The position numbers and the translations under genes were made by a program. The notes under the pieces are model-generated. The model ran no database searches. It was not told the DNA's origin and saw only the letters and a program-made list of their open reading frames with translations. DNA of 6,497 nt from DATAYF01 sp036272735 (GTDB lineage: Bacteria > Chloroflexota > Ktedonobacteria > Ktedonobacterales > Ktedonobacteraceae): positions 1-6,497 of the forward strand of contig DATAYF010000743.1 in NCBI GenBank assembly GCA_036272735.1. The letters are read 5' to 3'. Below, one piece after another: positions 1 through 5,734 of the stretch; the stretch's first letter is position 1, and each line of letters begins with the position of its first letter.

Positions 1-54
1 CTACATAAAGGAACATTGATGGTTTCCGGAAACCATCAATGTTCCTTTATGTAG
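1..54. repeat. 54-bp perfect palindrome (P1)
   Basis: Every base of 1-54 equals its reverse complement, with the centre between 27 and 28. The central 18 bases, ATGGTTTCCGGAAACCAT, are identical to the centre of the palindrome at 82-139, but the outer 18-base arms are different. The palindrome reaches the first base of the window, so it may extend further left. By analogy with the second copy it may be a bidirectional terminator for a gene lying to the left. No T-tract follows the stem, so a classical intrinsic terminator is not proven. Confidence 0.85.
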
Positions 55-81
55 AGGGGATAATCAGTAGCCTATGATTTA

Positions 82-139
82 TAACATATAAACACTTCTT
101 AATGGTTTCCGGAAACCATTAAGAAGTGTTTATATGTTA
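82..139. repeat. 58-bp perfect palindrome (P2) at the end of the EEP gene
   Basis: Perfect dyad symmetry is centred between 110 and 111, with 29-base arms; symmetry breaks at 81/140. The central 18 bases match the 1-54 palindrome exactly, while the 20-base outer arms do not. The minus-strand stop codon of the EEP gene (137-139) is the first three bases of this palindrome, so an mRNA of that gene would fold into a 29-bp stem immediately at its end. Terminator or 3'-end protection is the likely role. The sequence past the stem (81 downward, minus strand) is not T-rich, so the mechanism is uncertain. Confidence 0.85.
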
Positions 140-1030
140 GATGAAGCTGGCGTAAATTGGGCGGTGGTCGCTGGCCTCCTTGCTATCCACGTCGTTCCCT
201 TCTAATATGACGTTGCAGGTGCTGAGGCGTTTCGCCAGCTCTGCACTGGCGAAAATATAGTCGATGCGCCCCACCGGCATAGCTGTATGAAAGGTAAAGC
301 CGTCTTCCGTGGGATGCAGTGTGCGGTAGCAATCGATGTAGCCAGCCTCTTGCAGCAGGTCGATGCCACCTTGGATGTAGATACGGGTCAAGCGATCAGT
401 CAGTGGGATCAATAGTGGGTTGGAGATGCCGAGGTTGAGCACACGCTTGAGCCAGTAGTTGATAAATTTTTTGCCATCTTGCGGTTTTGGATGTGCTGGC
501 CGTGCTTTGCGTTTGCCACGAAAAAAACGTAGCAGTGCACTCCCCTGAAAATCCTCGCCGGGTGCGATGGAATTGAAATCCCCCATCACCAGATGCGGTG
601 TGCCTTGATGACAAGCCATAATTTGTAGTATGCCTTGCACTTCGCGGCGTCTCTTGCGCACGCTGTACATGCCACGATAAAAATTTGACGTCAGGTGCGC
701 CACAAAGATGGTCAGTCGTTGCCCGCCTGGCTCCTCGATACCCACTTCTAAGAGGTGACGCCTGGTGAAAATGCCTGGATGAGTATGGACGCGGGTATAG
801 GTAATTGGCAGGCGGCTCAAAATCGCCAGATTGTATTCGCGCATATTACGCGACCGTGCCGTGAGGCGAAACTGCATACCTAAGCGTTGGGCTAATTTTT
901 CCACCACCAATGGGTTGGTTGCCTCTACCAGCCCGATCACGTCCGGGTGGGCGGCCTGCAAGATGGCGACCAATTGCTGCTCACGCTGCGTGCCACCGAG
1001 TAGGATGTTATAAGAGAGCACACGTATCAT
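137..1030 (-). CDS. Endonuclease/exonuclease/phosphatase (EEP) family protein
   Basis: A 297-residue metal-dependent phosphoesterase of the EEP (DNase I/exonuclease III/sphingomyelinase-like) fold. The family motifs appear in order: SYN at residues 6-8, the metal-binding glutamate in VIGLVEA (E36), AHLTS (H112), the GDFNS block (D151 and N153), GRIDYIF (D257), and the terminal SDHRP (D288, H289). Length and motif spacing are normal for a single-domain member. There is no signal peptide or membrane segment, so it is probably cytoplasmic. The ATG at 1028-1030 is preceded on the minus strand by a purine-rich AGAAGAAG, a weak ribosome site. The stop codon lies inside the 82-139 palindrome. The substrate cannot be told from sequence: members cleave DNA, RNA, inositol phosphates or sphingomyelin. 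The residue 160-215 insert, rich in Lys and Arg, could favour a nucleic acid, but this is inference. Confidence 0.92.
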   Translation of the reverse strand: MIRVLSYNILLGGTQREQQLVAILQAAHPDVIGLVEATNPLVVEKLAQRLGMQFRLTARSRNMREYNLAILSRLPITYTRVHTHPGIFTRRHLLEVGIEEPGGQRLTIFVAHLTSNFYRGMYSVRKRRREVQGILQIMACHQGTPHLVMGDFNSIAPGEDFQGSALLRFFRGKRKARPAHPKPQDGKKFINYWLKRVLNLGISNPLLIPLTDRLTRIYIQGGIDLLQEAGYIDCYRTLHPTEDGFTFHTAMPVGRIDYIFASAELAKRLSTCNVILEGNDVDSKEASDHRPIYASFI

Positions 1031-1577
1031 CTTTATAATTACTTCTTCTATTTACGATTATTAGATTTTACTGCAATGTTGTTATTTATAGTATACTTCC
1101 TTACAAATGTGTGAGGAATATACCATCCCTATTCATTCCTACTCATGTCAGGTTGCTAAGTGCAGGGTTCCCTTCTTTCTATGTTATAACAGAATGTAGC
1201 TCGTCGCGCTACTTTTTCACATATTGCGCCAGAATTTGCGACGTTCGTCCGCTATTTTGGCAATCCTCTTACCTGCTGCCCATCTCCACTCATCCTAATC
1301 CAGGGCGAATTGGCGAACAACCACCACCCGAATCGCACGGAAATCCTCGTCAGAAAAGCCCGCGTGGGCAGGGCTACTCCTGGTACATTGAAAAGAGAGA
1401 AAGCATAGAAACCTATGGTTGGCGTGGAGGTGTAGTTATTCATTTATGCCTCAACTGTGCCTCCACGCCAACCATAGGACTACAGAGAGGATCGCGCCTC
1501 GCATTCGCGAAAGGACGGTAAACCATGTCTCATTACGGTGATTAAGCGACAGGAAGCGAAAAAAACAGGCGATGTGT
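1031..1577. other. Gene-poor interval
   Basis: About 550 bases with no convincing coding region. The longest plus-strand frame (1111-1521) is rich in Ser, Pro, Arg and Cys, has no ribosome site, and runs through the stem-loop at 1412-1478, so I do not call it. The left ~100 bases (1031-1130) are AT-rich and should hold the promoter of the divergently placed EEP gene, but I see no hexamer pair I would defend. The right half is GC-richer and contains small inverted repeats (AGCCC 1357-1361 with GGGCT 1371-1375) besides the large stem-loop. It may be a relic of a dispersed element. Confidence 0.6.
1412..1478 (+). repeat. Long stem-loop, possible structured RNA
   Basis: Nineteen bases at 1412-1430 are the exact reverse complement of 1460-1478. 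Pairing then continues in register: 1431-1433 pair with 1457-1459 as U-G, G-U and U-G, and 1434-1437 pair with 1453-1456 by Watson-Crick rules. The result is an uninterrupted 26-bp stem closed by a 15-base loop (1438-1452). The three wobbles are allowed only in a plus-strand RNA; on the minus strand they would be A-C mismatches. It could be a terminator, a small RNA, or the remains of a mobile-element end. No T-tract follows. Confidence 0.6.
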
Positions 1578-1607
1578 TTGGTAGGGCCCGTAGAATTCTG
1601 ATATAAT
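1578..1607 (+). promoter_or_regulatory. Extended -10 promoter for the release-factor-like gene
   Basis: The -35-like TTGGTA at 1578-1583 (4 of 6 consensus) and a perfect TATAAT at 1602-1607 are separated by 18 bases. The bases TG at 1599-1600 give the extended -10 motif TGnTATAAT. Transcription would start near 1613-1615, about 50 bases before the ATG at 1664. This is the best sigma-70-type promoter in the window. Confidence 0.7.
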
Positions 1608-1638
1608 GCGCTCGGTAGCTATTGCTGCTGAGCGCATT
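1605..1638. promoter_or_regulatory. Inverted repeat overlapping the -10 box, candidate operator
   Basis: The nine bases at 1605-1613 (AATGCGCTC) are the exact reverse complement of 1630-1638, with a 16-base centre. The left arm covers the last three bases of the -10 box, and the right arm lies about 16 bases into the transcript. Because the left arm lies at or before the predicted start site, it would act as a DNA site (repressor binding) rather than as an RNA hairpin. Chance occurrence is possible. Confidence 0.35.
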
Positions 1639-1663
1639 GCCGTTCGTATTGTACATAGGAGGA

Positions 1664-2047
1664 ATGGAAGCGAGGAAGATGTTCGAACAGAGAGACATGA
1701 TGACGCACCGGTATGCAACTGATCGTGCCTCGCTTGAGCGTGATTGTAGCGTTGAGTTCTTTATTGCCAGTGGTCCAGGTGGGCAGCACCGCAATAAAGT
1801 CGAGACGGGTGTGCGCCTGGTGCATAAGCCGAGCAATATTATGGTAACAGCGACCGAGCGTCGTTCGCAATATGCAAATCGTGAGGCCGCATTTGGGCGT
1901 ATGGCGGCGCGGCTCGAAGCGCTGCAACGCCCCGTGACGCCCCGCAAGGTCACGCGTCCTACGGCCGCCAGTCGTGTGAGGCGTGCGGAGCAGAAGCGCT
2001 ACAACAGCACGCGCAAACGATTGCGGACGCGTCCAGGCAGCGAATAA
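1664..2047 (+). CDS. Peptide-chain release factor-like protein (GGQ/RF-1 domain, ArfB-type size)
   Basis: A 127-residue protein that is essentially one class-I release-factor catalytic domain. SGPGGQHRNK has the GGQ tripeptide at residues 39-41, followed by the conserved block ETGVRLVHKPSNI. The codon-recognition domain of RF1/RF2 is absent. The C-terminal ~40 residues are strongly basic (RKVTRP, RVRRAEQKRYNSTRKRLRTRPG), resembling the tail by which ArfB/ICT1 enters the empty mRNA channel of stalled ribosomes. Peptidyl-tRNA hydrolysis in ribosome rescue is therefore the likely role (inference from family). The start is uncertain. The frame is open back to a TTG at 1622, only ~8 bases after the predicted transcription start. 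AGGAGGA (1657-1663) touches the ATG at 1664, and a further in-frame ATG at 1679 follows GAGGA. The GGQ domain is intact whichever start is used. A tnpB fragment begins just after the stop. Confidence 0.85.
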   Translation: MEARKMFEQRDMMTHRYATDRASLERDCSVEFFIASGPGGQHRNKVETGVRLVHKPSNIMVTATERRSQYANREAAFGRMAARLEALQRPVTPRKVTRPTAASRVRRAEQKRYNSTRKRLRTRPGSE

Positions 2048-2052
2048 TTGAG

Positions 2053-2235
2053 GGATTGGTGATCGACCGTGATGTGAATGCAGCCCAAAATATCGTGATG
2101 GTGGCGGTAAGTTCTATCGACACCCAAAACGCATATGGACAGGAGCGCGCTGGCTTGTCTGAAAAGACAAGTGAAACTCTCCTGAGTGAAGTAGGAACCA
2201 ACCCGCATTTAGGCTTGTCCTACATGTCTAAGTAG
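2053..2235 (+). pseudogene. tnpB C-terminal fragment (IS200/IS605 type)
   Basis: In the frame starting at 2053, the DNA encodes GLVIDRDVNAAQNIV followed by a ~45-residue tail and a TAG at 2233-2235. DRDVNAAQN is the last RuvC motif of TnpB, normally found directly after the second CxxC of its zinc ribbon. Here neither zinc-ribbon cysteine pair nor any earlier TnpB region is present: upstream, the same bases encode the release-factor-like protein in another frame. The homologous junction therefore lies within a few bases of 2048-2053. No element-end hairpin is visible before the next gene's ribosome site at 2244. It is on the same strand as both neighbours and would be part of a shared transcript. 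No start codon or ribosome site suggests it is translated alone. Confidence 0.75.
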
Positions 2236-2253
2236 TGGAGAACGGAGATAGTT

Positions 2254-2727
2254 ATGCAAACTTCGCAAGTGTTGGAGCAGAGCCATACATGGGTGACGCA
2301 GGCTGTTGATGATTTACCCGAGTCGGAATGGGAGGTCCCTGGCGTCAGCGGCGAGTGGTCGGCGAAAGATGTGGTGACGCACCTGGCGGCCTACGAGCGT
2401 CTGTTGCTCGATATTTTACATGCCTTTACAAGCGGCGAACCCACCCCGTATGTGCGTACCTTTCTCGCGGGTGGGGAGGCATTCAATAAGCAGACGACCG
2501 AGGCGCGGAAGTACGAGCCTGCACAGCAGGTATTGAACGAGTATCAGGAGGCGCAGGTGGAGACAACCTCCGCGTTGGCCCAGATCCCGGAGGAGAAAAT
2601 GCACGAAACAGGCACGATGCCGTGGTATAAGTCAGAAAGCTCCCTCGCGGATATCGTCAGCATGCTCAACAGGCACACGAAAACGCACTGCGACCAGATC
2701 ATTGCTTTTCGCAAGCGTTCACGCTAG
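2254..2727 (+). CDS. DinB-superfamily protein (ClbS/maleylpyruvate isomerase-like)
   Basis: A 157-residue protein with the look of a DinB four-helix bundle. The hallmark helix-2 segment GEWSAKDVVTHLAAYE supplies H43, and RHTKTHCDQI near the C-terminus supplies H141 and H145 as HxxxH. These three histidines match the metal triad of the DinB fold. Members include bacillithiol- or mycothiol-dependent transferases, maleylpyruvate isomerase-like proteins and the colibactin self-protection protein ClbS; the substrate here is unknown. The ATG at 2254 follows GGAG (2244-2247) with six bases between, a good ribosome site. No separate promoter is obvious in the 18 bases after the tnpB fragment, so it may be read from the promoter at 1578-1607. 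It has no signal peptide and is probably cytoplasmic. Confidence 0.85.
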   Translation: MQTSQVLEQSHTWVTQAVDDLPESEWEVPGVSGEWSAKDVVTHLAAYERLLLDILHAFTSGEPTPYVRTFLAGGEAFNKQTTEARKYEPAQQVLNEYQEAQVETTSALAQIPEEKMHETGTMPWYKSESSLADIVSMLNRHTKTHCDQIIAFRKRSR

Positions 2728-2730
2728 CGC

Positions 2731-2758
2731 TGTCGCTTCCTCAGGAAAGGCGGCGACA
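2731..2758 (+). terminator. Possible terminator hairpin after the DinB gene
   Basis: TGTCGC (2731-2736) pairs with GCGACA (2753-2758), and the inner TTCC (2737-2740) pairs with GGAA (2744-2747) around a three-base loop; five bases bulge on the right arm. It sits four bases after the stop codon, the expected place for a terminator. No run of T follows, so the call rests on position and stem only. Confidence 0.3.
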
Positions 2759-2849
2759 CCCATTTACATAACGAGTGTGCCGCCAGGTTGCGCGAGCGCT
2801 TCCCAATAGGCAAAAGAGCGACAAGGCCGGATGTAACTTTTTTTCGTAT

Positions 2850-2878
2850 TCGACAAAATGCAAATAGCTATATATACT
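2850..2878 (+). promoter_or_regulatory. Candidate promoter for the DUF2961 gene
   Basis: TCGACA at 2850-2855 (5 of 6 to the -35 consensus) and TATACT at 2873-2878 (5 of 6 to the -10 consensus) are separated by exactly 17 bases in an AT-rich stretch. Transcription would start near 2885, leaving a leader of about 330 bases before the ATG at 3215. A weaker alternative lies at 3106-3137 (TTGACC followed by TACTAT, 20-base spacing); it would give a short leader. Confidence 0.55.
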
Positions 2879-2884
2879 TATTTA

Positions 2885-3214
2885 TAGCTTTACGTTCTAT
2901 TTATGCTTAATGGTAGAGATAAGCAATTCTTGCTATAACAAGTTGCTGACCCTTGTCTGAGAAATGAATGGAACGCAATGCTCAGTTTGATGGGATGCAA
3001 ACGCGAACTTTCACCCCGCAGGCGAACACGCCAGGGCAACACCCCATAAAGAACCATCCATCTCAATTGCCAATGAGCCATCTTCAGGGAAGGAGGTGAT
3101 CTGTTTTGACCCTACCACAAGGCTTTGCTGCTACTATCTCTATGCCCCAACCTATCGATGCTTGAAAAAACCAGGTAGAATCAATCGTCGTCAAACAGGA
3201 AGGAGTTACTGTTT
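2885..3214 (+). other. Possible long untranslated leader of the DUF2961 gene
   Basis: There is no convincing gene in this stretch. Small hairpins are visible: AGCAA/TTGCT at 2922-2934, ACAAG/CTTGT at 2938-2956, and GGCG/CGCC at 3021-3032. It contains the anti-SD-complementary stretch at 3090-3101, and two short open frames (2968-3099, 43 codons; 3106-3165, 19 codons from TTG). The ribosome site of the main gene is GGAAGGAG at 3198-3205, nine bases before the ATG. I recognise no known riboswitch class. The leader exists as RNA only if the promoter at 2850-2878 is the one used. Confidence 0.35.
3090..3101 (+). promoter_or_regulatory. Full-length Shine-Dalgarno-like sequence away from the main start
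   Basis: AAGGAGGTGATC is complementary over 12 consecutive bases to the usual 3' end of bacterial 16S rRNA, far more than a normal ribosome site. It lies 113 bases before the DUF2961 start and cannot serve it directly. Starts within reach are a CTG at 3101 followed at once by TGA, and a TTG at 3106 opening a 19-codon frame that ends at 3165. It could drive a leader peptide or act as a ribosome standby site. The stop of the 2968-3099 frame also lies inside it. Confidence 0.45.
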
Positions 3215-5734
3215 ATGTCTGGATTGAAGCTATCGATAAAGAGTACCGTTTGTGCTACTCTCATGGCTTGTGCCACAGCCTTGCTTCTGTTGGTGTGTCC
3301 GTCCATGATAGCGTTTGCTGCTACGGGTAGTTCTGCTCATGGGCAAGCGGCCGGGGCAGGGCAAGGTTCTACTGGTTACGATGTCTACCGTAACCTCAAC
3401 ACAGACCTGCCTACCTTGACTCAGGGCGTGCAACAACAGGAGTTTTCGAGTTTCGACCGGACCGGGGGGAATGCTGATTTTAACCACGTGCTGCGTACGC
3501 TGCCAGGCGGCGGTACGGTCCTTGCCGAACACAACGGTCCGGGAGAGGTCAACGCCATCTGGACCACCAGCAATGGTGGAGATGTCACGCAAACTGGGAA
3601 CATCCATGTCGTACTGGATGGCAAGACTGTCGTGAACGCCTCGGAGCAGGACGTGGTAGATGGCAAACTCGGCGCTCCATTCGTCTATCCTCTTGTAGCC
3701 AATGCGAGCGAGAGTTCCGGGGGAGCCTATATCAACGTGCCGATGGCTTTCAAACAATCCCTACTTATCTGGACCGACCATGACCCTATCTATTATCACG
3801 TCTGGTATCGCAAATTTGCTCGTGCTAATGGGGTCACTACCTTCAATCCAGCAGACAAGGCTTCCGACGTCATCGCTCAGCTCAACGCGGCTGGGACGCA
3901 GGATCCTAAAGCACCTCAACCGGGAGCCAAAACGCTGACGACGAACTTCACGCTTGCTCCTGGAGCCTCCACCACGCTGGCAACCCTGCACAGTCCGGGC
4001 GAGATCAGCGCTCTGCTTTTCCATCTTCCCCAACTGGTTGCCCCGCCCAAACCTACATTCATCACCGATGATGGACGGGCTTTTGGGAGAGATAGTTCCG
4101 CGTACAGTCAATTCACCGTGAAGATTGATCCGAACAACCAGGGCGTCAAATTGACCCGCAGGCTTGATCCCGAAATCGGCAACCAGAAGGCGGAGATCTC
4201 TGTGGATGGTCAGGTGGTGGCAGAATGGGCACCATTGCCAGCCCTACCCGCTGGTCTGTGGGAAGACCAGAGCGTCACCTTGCCAGCATCAGCTACCGCG
4301 GGTAAATCTCAGATCACCATTCGCAACCAGTTCGTTTCGTCCGACAATGACTTTAATGAATTCCACTACTGGGTGGATTCCAACGTCAACGGCAATCTGG
4401 TGCAAACCGATGCGGTCGACGTAGGGCCCAATCATACCCAGGATGAAGCCGCGCATCATTACACAATCAATGAGCAGACCTGGTCTGGCGTCCGCACCTT
4501 TAGCTATCTGACATCAGGCCCACCCGATCCTAGAGTAGTTGCCACCAATGACATCCTACAGAATGCTCGCTTGCAAATCAATTTTGATGGTCAGCAGATG
4601 GTCGATGCTCCGCTTGGCCAGTTTTTCGGCTCGGGACTCGGACTGTATGCGGTAAAGTCGCTGATGTTTGCCATGGATCCGAACGCCGATACGCTCTCTT
4701 CGTGGTGGCCGATGCCCTATCGCCAGGGAGCCACGGTCACTTTGTACAACGGATCGACGCACGGCATTACGACGAGCCAGGCTCAAGTTACCTATGATCA
4801 CTCGGTCGATTGGGCGAAGGCATTGGGGCCAAATGGGAACGCCGGTTACTTCCACACCACTTCGCATGCCGGACCGACCACGCAGGGGCAGGATTGGAGC
4901 ATGCTGAACACGACCGGCTGGGGCAAGTTTGTGGGGGTCAGTACAAGCATGGGCGGGCTGCAACCCGGTCGAGCATATCTGGAAGGCGATGAACACGTGT
5001 ACGTGGACGGTTCTCGAACCCCACAGATCAATGGAACTGGAACCGAGGATTTTTACCAGGGTGGATGGTACTTTGATCACGGGACATTTACGGACGCGCT
5101 CAATGGCAATCCCGCGCATGAGACAAACTTTGACGGCAGCACGTATGACCGGACGGGTACCTACCGCTTGACGCTTGCTGAGGCTGTCCCGTTCCATTCT
5201 GCTATCTGCTTCGGCATCGAACACGGACCGGTCGACGACGTGCCTGCTAACTATGCTACGACGGCCTACTGGTACGGGCGGACAGGCGAAGCCCAGGTCA
5301 CTTCGGACACGCTACAAGTGGGCGATTCAGCTAGTGAACTAGCTCATCATTATCGCGCACCCAATTCAGCAGTGACGACCCTGACCGATACCTTTGAAGG
5401 GAACGATGCTACACCAGTGCCAGTCACCCATACGGTGAGCGCTACCAATGCACCGGTATCCTTCACGTTGGCGGTCGATCCCGGAAACCAGGGAGTCACG
5501 CTGCGTCGCTTGTCGGACCAGTTGAATGGCTATCAAGCGGCCGAAGTTTATGTGGATGGGCAGGATGCTGGCACCTGGTTGGAGCCGCTGGCCAATTCGT
5601 ATCATCGGTGGCTGGACGACACCTTCCTGGTCTCTCCCGCACTCACTGCGCATCAGCACTCCATCACGGTTCGCCTTGTTCCTCAAGCTGGAGCGCCAGC
5701 CTGGTCAGCAGCGGAATACATGGCCTTGTCTTGA
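3215..5734 (+). CDS. Secreted DUF2961 (GH172-type) glycoside hydrolase-like protein
   Basis: An 839-residue exported protein. Residues 1-35 form a signal peptide: basic start, hydrophobic core ATALLLLVCPSMIAFA, probable cleavage after AFA at 33-35. DUF2961 hallmarks follow: SSFDRTGGN (78-86), GPGEVNAIW (108-116), VLDGK (133-137), GQFFGSG (468-474), WWPMPY (497-502), LEGDEHVYVDG (E590) and GTGTEDFYQGGWYF (E611), then AYWYGR. In GH172 two glutamates act as nucleophile and acid/base; from memory they are 21 residues apart in the characterised difructose-dianhydride enzyme, and E590 and E611 are also 21 apart. Characterised GH172 enzymes act on fructofuranose or arabinofuranose linkages; the substrate here is unknown. 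Two related beta-rich segments (about 297-388 and 750-839) look like a duplicated accessory domain, the first lying between the two DUF2961 parts. The ATG at 3215 follows GGAAGGAG. The stop codon coincides with the end of an IS element, so the native C-terminus may be slightly longer. Confidence 0.88.
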   Translation: MSGLKLSIKSTVCATLMACATALLLLVCPSMIAFAATGSSAHGQAAGAGQGSTGYDVYRNLNTDLPTLTQGVQQQEFSSFDRTGGNADFNHVLRTLPGGGTVLAEHNGPGEVNAIWTTSNGGDVTQTGNIHVVLDGKTVVNASEQDVVDGKLGAPFVYPLVANASESSGGAYINVPMAFKQSLLIWTDHDPIYYHVWYRKFARANGVTTFNPADKASDVIAQLNAAGTQDPKAPQPGAKTLTTNFTLAPGASTTLATLHSPGEISALLFHLPQLVAPPKPTFITDDGRAFGRDSSAYSQFTVKIDPNNQGVKLTRRLDPEIGNQKAEISVDGQVVAEWAPLPALPAGLWEDQSVTLPASATAGKSQITIRNQFVSSDNDFNEFHYWVDSNVNGNLVQTDAVDVGPNHTQDEAAHHYTINEQTWSGVRTFSYLTSGPPDPRVVATNDILQNARLQINFDGQQMVDAPLGQFFGSGLGLYAVKSLMFAMDPNADTLSSWWPMPYRQGATVTLYNGSTHGITTSQAQVTYDHSVDWAKALGPNGNAGYFHTTSHAGPTTQGQDWSMLNTTGWGKFVGVSTSMGGLQPGRAYLEGDEHVYVDGSRTPQINGTGTEDFYQGGWYFDHGTFTDALNGNPAHETNFDGSTYDRTGTYRLTLAEAVPFHSAICFGIEHGPVDDVPANYATTAYWYGRTGEAQVTSDTLQVGDSASELAHHYRAPNSAVTTLTDTFEGNDATPVPVTHTVSATNAPVSFTLAVDPGNQGVTLRRLSDQLNGYQAAEVYVDGQDAGTWLEPLANSYHRWLDDTFLVSPALTAHQHSITVRLVPQAGAPAWSAAEYMALS

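Noticed and set aside
1..139. The repeated palindromes considered as a CRISPR array
   Set aside because: Only two units, fully palindromic, with differing arms and no regular repeat-spacer structure.
1196..1212. Short GTAGC/GCTAC hairpin considered as part of a tRNA
   Set aside because: No anticodon arm, T-arm (GGTTCGA-type) or acceptor pairing around it.
1111..1521. 136-codon plus-strand open frame in the gene-poor interval
   Set aside because: No ribosome site, composition unlike a folded protein, no family recognised, and it reads through both arms of the 1412-1478 stem-loop. More likely chance.
1480..1953. 157-codon minus-strand frame over the release-factor-like gene
   Set aside because: The GGQ domain on the plus strand explains this DNA; the minus frame has low-complexity Ser/Arg content typical of a shadow.
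3026..3050. CCAGGGCAAC resembling part of a c-di-GMP-I (GEMM) riboswitch
   Set aside because: The second conserved half of that aptamer does not follow in the right order, and no P1 closing helix is visible.
2968..3099. 43-codon frame upstream of the strong SD-like sequence (MERNAQFDGMQ...)
   Set aside because: Weak or no ribosome site, Pro/Gln/Asn-rich with no recognised family. Kept only as a comment in the leader entry.
3090..3101. Fragment of an antisense 16S rRNA gene
   Set aside because: Only the 12 bases complementary to the anti-SD match; the adjacent 16S sequence is absent.
3230..3757. 175-codon minus-strand frame inside the DUF2961 gene
   Set aside because: It overlaps the signal peptide and first DUF2961 motifs of the real gene and has no family features of its own.
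4556..5224. 222-codon minus-strand frame inside the DUF2961 gene
   Set aside because: It is a shadow of the strongly supported plus-strand coding frame, and its sequence shows no recognisable domain.
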